Positions 43,929 through 56,928 of a stretch of 64,000 nt of DNA are shown piece by piece. The notes beneath the pieces were generated by a model. That model searched no databases, was not told the DNA's origin, and saw only the letters and a list, made by a program, of their open reading frames with translations. The DNA is taken from NCBI GenBank assembly GCA_026075535.2, contig AP026546.1, forward strand, positions 9,920,001-9,984,000, written 5' to 3'. Numbering within the stretch: position 1 is the stretch's first letter; the number at the start of each line of letters is the position of its first letter. This DNA comes from Tricholoma matsutake. Taxonomy: Eukaryota; Basidiomycota; Agaricomycetes; Agaricales; Tricholomataceae. The position numbers were made by a program, and so were the translations under genes.

Positions 43929-44820
43929 ATGACTACCCAAACCGCGATGCCAGCTCGTGGGCACTCGACCACTCCGAAATTTGACCTGACTCAGCCTCAA
44001 GAGCTTCGACGATACTTCAAAGAGCTTGAACTATTATTCCCAACCTGCGGCATTACTGAATTGAATCTTATGAAGAAACACACTTGTCGCTACCTCGACA
44101 TCGACTCATCAGAACTCTGGGAATTGCTTCCAGAGTATCAACCCGGCACATCATTCAACGAATTTAGAACAGCAGTACACAAACTCTATCCCGGCTTGAA
44201 AGACGATCGCAAGTGGAGCATATTGGACATGGAACAGCTACGTGTTGGGATATTCGACGTGAGCGATCTAGGAATGTATTATTGTGCATTCTACAACATT
44301 ACTCACTTTTTGCGAGCAAAGCAGAGCTTATGTTCGAGGATTCCAACCCGGCTTATGGACTCGAATTGCTCGACGACTTGAACTCAAATTCCCCGACCAT
44401 TATCCCAACGATCCGTATCCACTCAACGACATTCACGACGTGGCAAAATTTGTTCTAGCAGGCTCCAACACATCGAACTCAGTAATCCACCAATCAACCT
44501 CTTCATTGCACTCGACATTGAATGTCGGAAATATGGGCACCTCGTCACCTGGAACTATTACAATCAAAACTGAAGATCTAAACGCGATGTTCAAACGATT
44601 TGCTAGCACCATTGCTACGCATATCGCAGGTACTAAAAATCCTTGCACTAATTCGGCAGACAGACAGGCACATATCGACACACTCCTTTGCATATTTTGC
44701 GGTTTATCCAGACATTTTATCCCTGACTGTATGGTTTGTCAGTCGTACCTGAATGAAGGGAAGTGTAAGAGAAACGCAGAAGGAAAGATCGTACTTCCTA
44801 ACAGACAATTCACCCCTTGA
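43929..44820 (+). pseudogene. Gypsy B gag
   Basis: From MTTQTAMPARGHSTTPKFD the capsid-type segment reads LRRYFKELELLFPTCGI, KKHTCRYLDIDSSELWE and FRTAVHKLYPG. A frame change near 44310 joins it to FQPGLWTRIARRLELKFPDHYP. The nucleocapsid motif CIFCGLSRHFIPDC has one residue fewer than the usual CCHC knuckle, as in other mushroom gypsy elements of this type. It is followed by GKCKRNAEGKIVLPNRQF and a stop at 44820. Confidence 0.75.
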
Positions 44821-47800
44821 AGTATCCCTGGCAGGTTTATCAAGGAACGCATCGATGAATGGTGGAAATGTAACCCAGATGCAACCCCAGCAGCAACACT
44901 TTTATTCAGCATTGCACCATCAGCACCTTTGAATTCGACTAGTTCAACCTCGGCTGCGATCACTTTGATAACAGAGTCCGACGCCGTTTCTATATCGGGA
45001 TTGGAGACAAAAGGCATTTATCATAACTTGACGTTGACAGCTGACTCCAAAGATAGAATAGCGGCTCTCGAGCGCGAAATGTTCGCGCTTCGAAGTGGTT
45101 GACCATTTTTGCATCTGAACAAAGAGGTTCAAAATTTGGTTCCAGCCATGACAACTCCCATCCCTGCATCGTCAATGTCTACTGGTACAGTCCCACCACC
45201 CTCAACATCTTCATTGACAATGGTCAACCCTTCGACTTCAACTACTGCTCCAACATCGACACCGACCACTTTGCCATCGACCACCATACCCCCAATGCAA
45301 ACCTCGGTACACCCATACGCGTCAGTCAGGGAGAATGCCTATTTGCCACCACACGAAAGGAACTTCGCTGGCGCATCAAAGGGTAAGGAAAAAGACGGAC
45401 CATCGTATGCGACACAGGCACCGGTACAGAACGAGAAAATCACGCACAATATATTTGTGTGCTCGATGAAGATGCCAATCGTCACGCTGACATCTGAAGA
45501 ACTACTCTCGCTTTCACCAGAGGTTCAAACAAAATGGAGAGAACAGGTCACACCAAAACGAGTCCCACAATCCAGAAACAATGCAACAAACATGTTTAGT
45601 CCCGAGGCAATCATTGTGCCTGACCCATACGAGACTTATATTAGCAGTCTCCGACCTGGTGAAATCCCTCAGCCTTTCATCGTTGCTAAAGAAACTTCAT
45701 CGATTAGATCAGTTATTATGGATGTCCATGGTAACAACCAGGTAGAAAGTGTCGTCGATCCTGGTTCCTCAATCATATTGATGGCCGAAGATGTTTGCCA
45801 TGAATTTGGTCTAGCATACGACTCCTTGATTAGGCTTCCGATGCAGTCTGCTAACGGGACTGTGGACGAAACACTCAGTTTAGCATGCAACGTACCCTGC
45901 AATCTCAGTGGAATCACCCTATACATGCAGATACATATTATTCGGGACCCAGAATACAATATTCTACTCAGACGACCTTTCGACGTCGTGACGGAAAGCA
46001 TCATTAGGAACTATCAGAACGAAGCGCAAACCATCACGATATGCGATCCTAACTCAACTCGGACCGCGACAATTCCCTTGATACCTCGATCGCACCGTCG
46101 TCGAAAAGTAGTTCGAGAGGATTTTCAGCGTTAGAGAATGAAATTTCGGAACAGTGCGCTTTCATCATCTCGTTTGACTCTTCTAACTCCTCTATATTTA
46201 TCGAGCGCACTGCAAATATCCCCGAAATCGACTCCTCCGAAGAATTATCCGTGACACTTTCCAACTTATATTTATCTGCATGTGACGAGTTCCACATTCC
46301 TCGAAACGCCTCAATGGTGTTTATACCTATGCGACCTTCTTCATCGTCAGTTTCCCCTTCCTCAGTTATTTCCGACAATCCACAGTCTAGTTATTTATTG
46401 ACGAAGAAAAAGTATAAACCAGTTGCACAGAAGGTCCACCCAATCATGGCCAGACTACCCAATCATTTTAGAATTATTCGATGCATCGAGGGCGATCCCC
46501 TCCAAGACATGCCTCCACTAAATCCCCATCCTCCGATATTCAAACCAACTCCTCGATATAACCTCGAACGCAAAAACATCATCGATCGAAATCATCCAGG
46601 AGATTTCTTATGGCCTCAAGAATGAGACCTCATGCATGACTTCATTCAAAACCAGCAAGCAGGGTTCGCATGGACCAAAAACAAATGAGGAAGGTTTCAA
46701 CACGATTTATTCCCCCCTATCGAGTTCCCAGTCATCCCGCATACCCCTTGGGTCGAACACAATATCCCCATACCACCTGGTTTGTATGAACAAATTTGCG
46801 AGATGCTGAAAAAGAAGATCAAAGCAGGAGTCTATGAGTTGTTGAACTCGTCATACCGATCGCAATGGTTTTGCGTTGTGAAGAAAGACGCAAAATCGCT
46901 CCGAATTGTCCACAGCCTTGAGCTGCTAAACCAAGTTACGATTCAGCACTCAGGCATCGTCCCAATCCCCGAGCATTTAGCCGAACAGTTTGGAGGACGC
47001 GCTTGTGGTGGAATGTTGCATTTATATGTTGCATTTGATGAAAGGCTCGTATCTGAATCCTCTCGAGATCTAACGACTTTCCAGACACCATTCGGCGCAC
47101 TTCAAATTGTCACCCTACCGATGGGTTGGACGAACTCAGTTCCAATCCTACATGATGACATAACTTTCATCCTACAACCTGAGGTCCCTCACATCACGAT
47201 CCCTTATATTGATGACACACTGGTGAAGGGTCCGAAATCGGAATATTGAACGATCAGCGGGTCTTATGAAACGATCGTCGACAACTCAGGCATTCAATGA
47301 TTCATGTGGGAACACTTCGAGAACCCAAATTGCATTGTCCAGTGCATGAAGTATTGTGGTGGGATGTTCTCTGGACCGAAATTATTTGCTTGTGTCCCCA
47401 AGATAATCATTTTAGGTCATTGATGCAATATTCAAGGCCGAATGGCTGACCCGACGCATATCGATAAGATCCAGAAATGGGGTCCGTGTCGTATGCTCAC
47501 AGAAGTTAAGGTGTTCTTAGGAACGATTGGAGTTTGTTGAATTTTCATCCAGAGTTTTGCACATCGAGCAGCTCTGCTAATCAATCTTACTCGAAAAGAT
47601 GTGCCCTTTGAATTCGGCCCATCTCAGGTAGCAGCGCAAGAAGATCTCAAGCATGCACTCCTAAACTCGCCAGCGATTTGAGCCATCGACTATACCTCGA
47701 ATGCCCCAGTAATCCTTGCAGTCAACACATCAAGCATTGCCATTGGCTATTTCCTAATGCAATGCAACCGAGATAACCCTCGAAAGCGATATTACAGTCG

Positions 47801-49560
47801 ATTTGGCTCGATCATGCTCAACGACCATGAATCGCAGTTTTTGCAACTGAAACTCGAGCTTTATGGTCTATATCGAGCCCTTGGGGCACTTTGTTTATAC
47901 TTGATAGGGGTACGAAACCTTATCGTTGAGGTCAATGCAAGGTATATTAAAGGCATGCTCTCAAATCCCGATATTGCACCTAGCGCTAGCATAAACCGAT
48001 GGATAGTTTCCATTCTAACGTTTTACTTCACCCTAGTTCATGTTGCAGGTATGCACCATGGACCAGACAGTCTTTCGTGACGTCCTCGACAAACCAAAGA
48101 TGACGATGTCAAAGTAGAAGAAGAATTTGGCAACTGGATCGACAAACTAGACAGTTTTGTTCGCCAAATCGACCCAATCTCGATTCAACCATTCCCCTCT
48201 CACATGACTTATCCCACTTTCACCCAAGCTTTGGATTTCAGTAAGGGGGAGGACGTTTCGTATGAAGACATACCTAGATTGGACAAAGCAAAGAAAGACG
48301 GTGAATGATTACTGCTTGTTCATAAATGGTTAGACGATATGGTGCGACCCCCACATCTATCAGACACAGAGTACGCTACCTTGATGCGATATTGCACTGA
48401 GTTCTTCATAGATTCCAGCAAACTATGGCAAAAAGATCGTCACGGCGAACACAAGATTGTCGCGATTCCAGAGCATCGCATCGATATTATCCGGTCATCG
48501 CACGACCATATCGGCCACAAAATGATCTTCATCACAAAGTCTCACATCGCACTACAATTCTGGTGGCCCAACCTGAAAGCCGATATTGCATGGTACATCT
48601 GAACATGCCACTACTGTCAGTTGCGACAAACACAAAATCTTCTTATTCCACCAATCGTCACCACACCTGCTCCTCTATTCGGAAAAGTCTATATCAACAC
48701 AATGCACATGCCGCCTTCCGGTGGATATCGCTATATAGTACAAGGTCGATGTTTGATATCGTACTGGCTGGAGTTCAGGATGCTTTGCAAGGAAACAGCA
48801 AAGACCATCGGCGATTGGATCTTCGAAGAAATCATTTGTCGTTCGGGCTTGCTTTATGAGATCGTTACTGACAACGGCGCAGCATTCCTTTCTGCTCTCA
48901 AGTATTTGTCGAAGTGATATCATATCAATCATATTCGGATAAGTGGGTACAATTCTCGTGCCAATGGCCTCGTCGAATGAGCCCACTTTGATGTATGACA
49001 ATTGCTCTACAAGGCCGTCGATGGTGATCAAACTCGATGGTTGGTTGGGACCTACTTGGTCTTTTGGGCAGAATGGGTAACAGTTCAAAAACGAATGGGC
49101 TGTTTGCCCTATTTTGCGATCACAGGTTCTCATCCACTCATCCCTCTCCACATTTCAGACATATCTACAACCACCACCTGATTTGATACTCTCCTCCACC
49201 AATCTCATCGCCCGACGTGCAATCACACTCCAGAAACGCTTGACCGATCTCGAGGTACTCTACTCTAGAGTCTACACTGCTCGATGAGAAGCTGCGAAAT
49301 GCTTTGAAGAAGTTCACAAGCGAACGATTTGAGACTACCATTTTGAAAAAGGTGACCTTGTACTCATGCAAAACACACAGATAGAAAAGGCTCTTAATCG
49401 AAAAATGCAAGCTCAATATCTCGGCCCACTCATAGTCATCGCAAGAAACTATGGTGGCGCTTATATTCTTTGCAAGCTCGACAGATCAGTTCTTCATCGA
49501 CCAGTAGCAGCTTTCTGAATTCTACCCTATCTAGCACGGAAATTGATTCCCCTTCCTCCA
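44821..49560 (+). pseudogene. Gypsy B pol: protease, RT, RNase H, integrase
   Basis: The protease region has VVDPGSSIILM (about 45752) and NILLRRPFDVV (about 45958). RT has RIVHSLELLNQVTI, FQTPFGALQIVTLPMGWTNS and PYIDDTLVKGP (about 47203-47235; catalytic Asp pair). RNase H-like sequence runs from VNTSSIAIGYFLM to HHGPDSLS (47720-48080). Integrase has HIGHKMIFITKSH with CHYCQLRQ (zinc site, about 48511-48636), TDNGAAF (48869) and NGLVE (48963-48977). Many stops are TGA where CGA or TGG is expected. The element would have encoded all functions for retrotransposition. Confidence 0.8.
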
Positions 49561-49990
49561 AACTTCTTTGATATTGATGATTGTCGGCTCGAACAACTTT
49601 GAACAACATCGGACATCAATGGAGACATCGACGAGGGCATTCCTGACCTCGACAAAGATGAATAAACCATTTTTCTTTTCTTTTTCTACTTGCAATATTG
49701 AAACAAACTCTCGATTTTATAACAGTGTACTATTACAAGTCGTGATATCATTTGAAATGTGTTTGCGCAAGCTCGACGGGGTTTTTCAGCTATGAAGGAG
49801 TTCTGAGCCTTTCCCCTATGTCTCGTTTTGATGAATCATCCGTCTTACTTTCTTTTTTTTCTCTCTTTCCTATGTTTCTTTGCATATATCTTACATTTCC
49901 TGGCTTCGATCGCATGCAATATTTCTCATTTCAACCTTATCTTGCTCAGACACAAGAAAAACGATAAAATTTAAACAACAAAACAGAATT
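49561..49990. other. Gypsy B sequence between pol and the antisense gene
   Basis: T-rich and non-coding on both strands as far as I can see; probably the convergent 3' untranslated regions of pol (plus) and the antisense gene (minus). Confidence 0.35.
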
Positions 49991-51360
49991 CTACTGGGAC
50001 TCCTCCCATTTCCTCTCTAACACCTCAATCTCCTCCATCAGCACTTCCACTTCCAACTTTTTTCACACCAGGACTTCCACCAAATACCGACGACGGAGTC
50101 TTGCTGCATCTGACTGCATCATCTCGTCCTCCACCCCCATCGACACCCCCTCAACCATACCCACAACCTCAGGTTCAACTTCTCATGCTCTTGCTTTCCC
50201 CTTCCCCTTCCCCTTGTCATTCTCAGCTGACTTTGCCTTTGCCTTCATCATGCATTTCAGGCGCTTGTTGACTTTTGAGGGCCCGGCCTCCGCGTTTTGG
50301 ATGGGCTGGATAGCCCGGATGTGTATCGCTAAGTAATCATACAGATTAGCAATTGTATTGGTTATGCAGAAGAATCACTTACTATGTCTGGGAGTTGACA
50401 ACTGCGTCGACTCCGCATTATCCTTTGTAGCTCGCTTGGAGCTCGCCTTCTTCCTCGACTCGCCTTGTCGGAGTCCTTGCCTCAACACTCCCTCCCAGTA
50501 GCACCCCTGTAGCCCTTGAGTGCATCGCTTGCACTTTGGGGCACCCTCCTCAACGATACACTCCTGAGTCGTCTTTAGTCTGGCGCATCGATCACACTAA
50601 AGCAATATCGAAGGCATGATTAGCCTGAATGATATTGAAAGAAAATGATGACTTACCGGCCCATGGAAGGTGATCAGCTCACCTTCCTCTATGTGCACCT
50701 GCTTTGTGACCGTGGGCTCCTCATCCAGTTCATCCTCACCTTCCTCCTCATCGTCCATCTCGTCTGCCTTCCTCTTCTCAATGATCCGCTCAACATCCGG
50801 TAGGTTGTTGACCAGGGGTGCTGCTTCATCTGCAGCCTCATCCCGATTGATCGAGAGGCGCATCAGCTCGAGTGCAGCTGTATGATCGCGGAATTCGTCC
50901 TTTGAAATGGTTTTGGCCTGGACTTTCGCCAAGAAAGCTCGACGTGCCTCGACCAGCGCGTCTCATCCTTCCTCGATCCTCTTCACTTTTGCCTCAATGG
51001 CCACCTGTGAGCCTCCCTCTCCTCCTCTCTCTTCCTCTCTTCCTTGACCTTCCTTGAATACTCCACAAAAAGATACTTCCCACCCCACAAAACCCAATCC
51101 TCACAAGCGAATGGTATGAAGAGGCCGACTGCCTCATCTAACGTCACGTGCCTCATCAAACGACCCGATCAGGTCGTCATATTCAGCCTATCAAATGAGA
51201 GTAGGAAGCAGATAAACCCAAGAAAAGGGAAGGACATACCATTTTCTCACAAAAAACACGACCCCACACTTTGAAGTCCAACTCTTTGGCTTTGCCAGCC
51301 TCGGGCATCAATTTTGTGTGTTCGAGGATGGGAAGAGCGAGTTCGGCGAGGGTAGACATG
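49991..51360 (-). pseudogene. Antisense spliced gene in gypsy B with two Cys-pair motifs
   Basis: The ATG is at 51360: MSTLAELALPILEHTKLM and KAKELDFKVWGRVFCEKM. Later exons give AKVQAKTISKDEFRDHTAALELMRL and an acidic stretch. Next come CDRCARLKTTQEC and CKRCTQGLQGCYWEG (about 50598-50490), two C-X2-C-X6/7-C units like a zinc cluster. The final exon (after an intron GTAAGT...CTTAG, about 50384-50332) ends in a leucine-rich helix, LRRRYLVEVLV and LMEEIEVLERKWEESQ, with a stop at 49991. Two in-frame TGA codons look like decayed CGA. The gene sits on the strand opposite pol, just before the 3' LTR. Confidence 0.6.
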
Positions 51361-52588
51361 TTGTCGAGGAGATGGAAGGAAGAGATCAAATGAAAAGAGA
51401 AAAGTTCAAACCACGACGTGTCTTAAATCAGCAATCAACAATGTCACATGACCCAGTTACTTCGGCTCGACTGACCGGGACAGTCAGAATTTCAGTAAGG
51501 GGGAGGATGATAGGTCGTCTTCTCGGCTCAAGGACCAATTCAACACTTTAGCATCATTCTAATCACATTGGCTAACTCCTACAACCTCCCAGATGCAGCG
51601 CGACACACTCTATCAATCGCGATATCATATCGACCGCATTGAAACATCACCAGCAACATTGATAGTATCAAAAGACCACATTGTACAACCTTAGGACTAC
51701 CCTGAAAGTCCCTAAGATTCCCCTACACGACCACTGAACATCCCTGACCAACTTCGAACAAGCCACAACCGCGATTGACCATCGTCGACCATCATCGAGC
51801 ATCATCGATTGATATCAAGAAACTACGAGTGACATTGGGCGCCACCTTCGTTATCTAAATGGTGGAAGACCATGCACTAGGATGTATTCCAACTCGTGTT
51901 CAAACCTGCTGATCATACGTCAGCTTCATTCCAAGTCCCTATTGCGCACAGAACCCGCTGGACGCATTATTGCGAGACTTAGTGCAGTTTATACACAAAG
52001 GACAGTCTCTTTTAGTTCTTTCCCTTTATTACTCTTTCATCATATGATATATATATCTTTCTTGTTCAGATTCCAGTCTCCTTTATGGCCTTGTGCCTTA
52101 ACTCATATCTTTTGCCTCATGTTCTACACATGTTTCTCATTCCATTTTAGGAAGTTTCTTTAAAACATATAAAACTCTGTAGTATCTACTTGAAAATAAC
52201 AAGAAATTGTCTTCACATATCATCTCGTATACAGTTCTAAGCATCCGATCAGCTTTCTAAAACAATCTAAGTCTTTGCGGGTTTTCTTGATCAACGAGAA
52301 ACCTTTGCAATTGTCACATCCTTGATCCTCCCTCAATCCTCTCGTCATTAGTTCTAGCAACCCTTCCAACACTTCATAGCAGTTTGCCACACCCTTCATA
52401 TACTATCGACCTATCGAAAGGTCCCCATAATTCACATATCAACCATTGACAATAAAACTCATTCGCCGTCGATCTCGTCGATCACCCTTGATATTGATTG
52501 ATACTCAATCGGACCACAACAAATGCCTTCGTCTCGCATAACACTACCTTCACAACTAGTGTTAACTAGTAATCTTCTCAGAGGTTTG

Positions 52589-53014
52589 TATAAGGGCAAC
52601 CTAAGCCTCTAGCAAAGGGAAATCCGAAGTTAAAATTATACTACATAATACAGGCATTGGGGGCGCACCTAGCAAAGGGAAATCCGAAGAGAAAACTCTA
52701 AGGATCCCCTTGCTGATGCCCAGTATATGTGAAGACGACAAAAATCAAATATAACCTAAAAATAGAAAAAGGCGGAGATAGGCGGATCAAGGCCGCCGAA
52801 TGACATCATACCAAGGGGTATGTGTCGGAAGGGGTACTCCGCCTCTAAATATAAAAGTGTCAACATATACAAACATGATAGCAAGGGAAAATTAGTAATA
52901 AAATCCGGAAAAATCATAGAAAATGAAGAATAGAAGGAAATGAGGTGGGGAAAAATATGGGACGAACATAAAAAATAGGAAAAACACACAGGGCACCCCC
53001 TTAGTCCCCTTACA
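52589..53014 (-). repeat. 3' LTR of intact chromovirus A
   Basis: Sense orientation is right to left. The polypurine tract AGAGAGGGGGTGA (minus strand, about 53015-53027) is adjacent. The LTR contains two copies of CTAGCAAAGGGAAATCCGAA (about 52608 and 52668). Confidence 0.95.
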
Positions 53015-53025
53015 TCACCCCCTCT

Positions 53026-56000
53026 CTAAGATGCATCGCCCCGATGCATTCGAAATCGTATACGACCAAAGTCCGTGACTTGAATGCGACGCGGTGCAGC
53101 AGTGTGCCGTCGGTGGAATTCCTTGATTAACCGAGGGGCATTTACGTCAGACTCTTCGACCCATGAGTTCTCCTCATACCCATAACCCTTCCAATGTACC
53201 AAATACTGGAGTTTTCCTCGACGCAAACGGCTGTCCAAGATTGACTCGACTTCATATTGGGGTTCTCCCTCGATCACTGTAGGTGGTGGTGGTGGGTGTG
53301 AATGGCGTCCCGGGAACGGATCTGGGGGAGCTGGAAGCAATTTGACGACATGGAAGACGGGATGGAGTCTGGACATGGAGGCTGGGAGGCGTAGACGATA
53401 GGCATGTGTTCCAACGCACTTGACAATGGGGAAAGGTCCCAAGAAGCGATGAGCGAGTTTCTTGGATGGACGTGTAGTGGAGATGTCACTGGAGTCAAGA
53501 TAAACTCGATCACCAACCTTGTACTGAGGGGTTGGGGAGTGGCGCTGGTTGTAAAATCGCGCCATGTCGTCCTTCGCCTTTGCTAAGGCTGCCCTTGCCT
53601 CCTCCAAGCTATCCCTCATGCGTTCTGTGAACTCATTCACTGTCTCGATGTGTGAGGGAGTTTGGCGAGGTTCAAATCCCATGCGTGGATGTCGTCCAGT
53701 GTCTAAGAGGAAAGGGGTCTGTTGAGTGGAAGCATGGACATGGTTGTTGTATCCGAACTCGGCCAAAGGAAGGAGATCATCCCAATCGTCCTGGCGTTCA
53801 TTGACAAAGAGGCGGATGTACTGCTCCAGTTCCTGGTTGACTCGCTCCGTCTGGCCATCAGTTTGTGGGTGATAAGCAGTTGAAGCGAGGAGTTTGATCC
53901 CCAGGAGTCGGTACAGCTCACGAGTGAACTCTGCCATGAACTGAGGGCCACGATCCGAGAGGAAGGCACCAGGAAGTCCATGTAACTTCCACACGTGGTG
54001 GAGGTAGAGTCGAGCGGCACCTAGGGCACTGACAGTGGTGTGAGTGGGAATGAAGTGAGCGCGTTTTCCCACTGAGTCAACTGTGCACATCACCGCATCA
54101 AACCCGTTTGACTCTGGCAATTCCACCACAAAGTCGACGCTGACGACATCCCAACGACTCTCTGGAACAGGAAGAGGGTGTAGCTCACCAATAGGCTTGC
54201 GACGAGGGACCTTGGTGCGTAAGCAAAGGTCACAAGTGCGACAATACTGACCAATGAGCCGTGACATTTGTGGCCACCAATAGTTCCGTGAGGTGAGCTC
54301 CAAGGTCTTCCAGCGTCCGGGGTGGCCAGCAATCTGTGAGTCATGGTGTTGGGATATGATGCGCCGGCGAAGGTCTGGGTCATTGGGAACATAGATGCGA
54401 TCCCTGAAATACAACAAGTCCTCCTTTTCAGCCCACTCTGCCGCACGTAAGGAAAGGGTCGATCCCTTCCTCAGTTCTTTAACAGCTCGGGCGACAACAT
54501 CCTCATGTAAACCGCTACGGTTTGCGCGACGAATGTCACGTAGAATGTCCCGCTCCTCGCCCTGGGGTACGATGCCTTCCAGTGCCCGAATGGTGAACAG
54601 GTCTGGCTGCAACAGCACAATGTTTTGGTTGTCACCGCTGCCATCCCCATGGTCTGCACGTCGGGATAGGGCATCGGTCTTCCCCATGCTGCGACCCGGA
54701 CGGTGGTGCAAGGAGAAGTCGAATCTAGATAGATACAGGGACCAACGAGCTTGACGACGGTTCAATTTCTTGGCCGTCATGAAGTACTCGAGGTTCTTGT
54801 GATCCGTCCAAATTTCCACCTTGTGTTGGGCACCCTCGAGGAAGTGTCGCCACTCCTCAAGCGCACGCATTATCGCCAACATCTCCTTGTCATGGATCTC
54901 GTAGTTTCTCTCTACAGCACTAAGGCTTTTGGAGTAGAACGCAACAGGATGCCACTTCTGGTCCTCCGGAGACTGCTGAGACAACACAGCGCCCGTCGCA
55001 AAGTCAGAACTGTCGGCTTCTACACGAAAAGGACGCGAATCGTCAGCAAAGGTAAGGATCGGAGCGGAAGTGACCATCTCCTTAAGCTTTTCGAACGCCT
55101 CCTGTTGTGCATTATCCCACCTCCATGCCTCCTTTCCTGTCAAGTCGAACAGCGGTCGTGCATGATGTGAGAAATCCTTGATAAAACGCCGATAAAAATT
55201 GATGAAGCCCAGGAAAGACTGCACCTCCTTCTTGTTCGTGGGCGTAGGCCAAGCTGTGACCCCATTTACCTTGATAGGATCCATCTCCACTTGACCCTCC
55301 GAGATAATCAGGCCGAGGTACTCGATCTTGGTCCTTTCGAACTCGCATTTGTCCTGACGAAGGTAGAGTTTGTACCGTCGAAGTCGCTCTAGGACGAGGC
55401 GCGTGATGCGACGGTGCTCTTCAACTGTGCGAGTGAAGATGAGGATGTCGTCGAGATAGATGCAGACAACGCCTTCGAGGATGAGGTCATGGAAGATGTC
55501 GTTCATCATGGTCTGAAAGGTGGCAGGGCTATTAGTAAGGCCAAAGAACATGACAAGCGGTTCAAAAAGACCACGGTTGGTACGAAAGGCTGCCTTCCAC
55601 TCATCTCCCTCCTTTATCCTCACATTATTATAGCCCCAACGGACATCGAGCTTGGTGAAGTATCGGGCTCCACGGAGCTGGTTTACGAGTTCGGAGATGA
55701 GGGGTAGTGGGTAGCGATTTTTGACCGTGATGTTGTTGAGTCTTCTGTAGTCTTGAACTGGTCGAAGTGAGCCATCCTTCTTCTTGACAAAGAAAAAGGG
55801 AGAGGCCATGGGTGACTTCGATGGTCGAATACGTCCAGAGGCCAGGTGCTCGTCGATGAACTGGTCAAGCTGCCGTTGTTCCTCCGGAGAGAGAGGATAG
55901 ACCTTGCAGGATGAAGGGGTTGCGCCGGGGGTGAGTTCGATCGCGTGATCCCATGGCTTACGCGCAGGAAGAGAGTCGAATGACTCCTTGGAGAACACGT

Positions 56001-56928
56001 CTTCAAACTCATGGAGATGAGGGAGTAAGGAGTTAGTAGAGGATTTAGCAGCGTTGTTTTTGTGGAAGGCCTCGGCGAGGCGTTGGGATATGTTCGATGT
56101 GGCACACACCTCATGCGACGAGCGAATCGCAGTGTAGAAGATCCGATCACCCTCCTCCACTTCCTCTGGGTCCTCATCATCATCATCCGAGTCCGGTATT
56201 AGATCAGGAACCCCTTCCAATTCCACTTCAGGTATAGGCAGGGGTCCAGCACGACACTTCTGAGTTCGTCGTATTGCCGCCTTCTGTCCACGACGTTCTT
56301 GCCTGGCTTCTGTGAAACACGTCCGACAGCGGGATGGACATCGGCTCATGGTAACCTCCCCGGTGCGCCAGTCGACCTCTGGGTTATGGTCTCGAAGCCA
56401 TGGGTATCCCAAAATCGCCTTTTGCTTTCCTAATTGAGTGACAGCAAAAAGGGCACGCTCACTATGATCTTTGTAACGGAGAACCAGGTCTGCAACCTCT
56501 CGGATGGCACCAGCTTCATTTGGGGATCCATCCACGTTATATACAGGTATCGGACGTGAGAGTGAGCGAGTATTTAGACGATGTTGTTGTACCAGATGGG
56601 AATCGATGAAGAGACCAGTCGCACCAGAGTCCAGGAGCGCAGAAACACCGAGTATCTGTCCAGTGTCGGTCGTCTGCAGTTCGATGGCTAGGTTTAAGGA
56701 ATGTGCAGAGGGAGTGGATGCCACAATATACTTGCGTGGTAGTTTACGCTCCCATGATTTAATTTTGGGACGTGGAGTAGAAGGAGAGATGGGGAGAGCA
56801 GGTACGTCTTTAGCCAACTTCGAAGGGTCAGAGAGGGGAGCAGTCACAGAAATGGATTCATTCTCCAGGGATTCAACTGACAAGACTTCAAAGCGGTTAT
56901 GGACAGGCAGTGAGGGCGTACGATTCAC
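53026..56928 (-). CDS. Chromovirus A Pol polyprotein (1300 codons)
   Basis: Open throughout. Domains: aspartic protease with LLDSGATGLFID (D100-S-G) and ILGYPWL (172-178); RT about 340-510 with FFVKKKDGSLRPVQDYRRLN and YLDD at 491-494; RNase H about 630-755 (D639, E682, D709, D752); integrase zinc site (H862/H869/C896/C899); integrase core D932, D992 and E1028, with exactly 35 residues between the last two; GPF motif near 1164; C-terminal chromodomain 1224-1275 (YLVHWKGYGYEENSWVEE). It makes, processes and integrates element cDNA; the chromodomain should target methylated histone H3. The frame begins at a GTG overlapping the gag stop (GTGA) with no ATG before about codon 194, so it is probably made by -1 frameshifting or reinitiation. 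Confidence 0.97.
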   Translation of the reverse strand: MNRTPSLPVHNRFEVLSVESLENESISVTAPLSDPSKLAKDVPALPISPSTPRPKIKSWERKLPRKYIVASTPSAHSLNLAIELQTTDTGQILGVSALLDSGATGLFIDSHLVQQHRLNTRSLSRPIPVYNVDGSPNEAGAIREVADLVLRYKDHSERALFAVTQLGKQKAILGYPWLRDHNPEVDWRTGEVTMSRCPSRCRTCFTEARQERRGQKAAIRRTQKCRAGPLPIPEVELEGVPDLIPDSDDDDEDPEEVEEGDRIFYTAIRSSHEVCATSNISQRLAEAFHKNNAAKSSTNSLLPHLHEFEDVFSKESFDSLPARKPWDHAIELTPGATPSSCKVYPLSPEEQRQLDQFIDEHLASGRIRPSKSPMASPFFFVKKKDGSLRPVQDYRRLNNITVKNRYPLPLISELVNQLRGARYFTKLDVRWGYNNVRIKEGDEWKAAFRTNRGLFEPLVMFFGLTNSPATFQTMMNDIFHDLILEGVVCIYLDDILIFTRTVEEHRRITRLVLERLRRYKLYLRQDKCEFERTKIEYLGLIISEGQVEMDPIKVNGVTAWPTPTNKKEVQSFLGFINFYRRFIKDFSHHARPLFDLTGKEAWRWDNAQQEAFEKLKEMVTSAPILTFADDSRPFRVEADSSDFATGAVLSQQSPEDQKWHPVAFYSKSLSAVERNYEIHDKEMLAIMRALEEWRHFLEGAQHKVEIWTDHKNLEYFMTAKKLNRRQARWSLYLSRFDFSLHHRPGRSMGKTDALSRRADHGDGSGDNQNIVLLQPDLFTIRALEGIVPQGEERDILRDIRRANRSGLHEDVVARAVKELRKGSTLSLRAAEWAEKEDLLYFRDRIYVPNDPDLRRRIISQHHDSQIAGHPGRWKTLELTSRNYWWPQMSRLIGQYCRTCDLCLRTKVPRRKPIGELHPLPVPESRWDVVSVDFVVELPESNGFDAVMCTVDSVGKRAHFIPTHTTVSALGAARLYLHHVWKLHGLPGAFLSDRGPQFMAEFTRELYRLLGIKLLASTAYHPQTDGQTERVNQELEQYIRLFVNERQDDWDDLLPLAEFGYNNHVHASTQQTPFLLDTGRHPRMGFEPRQTPSHIETVNEFTERMRDSLEEARAALAKAKDDMARFYNQRHSPTPQYKVGDRVYLDSSDISTTRPSKKLAHRFLGPFPIVKCVGTHAYRLRLPASMSRLHPVFHVVKLLPAPPDPFPGRHSHPPPPPTVIEGEPQYEVESILDSRLRRGKLQYLVHWKGYGYEENSWVEESDVNAPRLIKEFHRRHTAAPRRIQVTDFGRIRFRMHRGDAS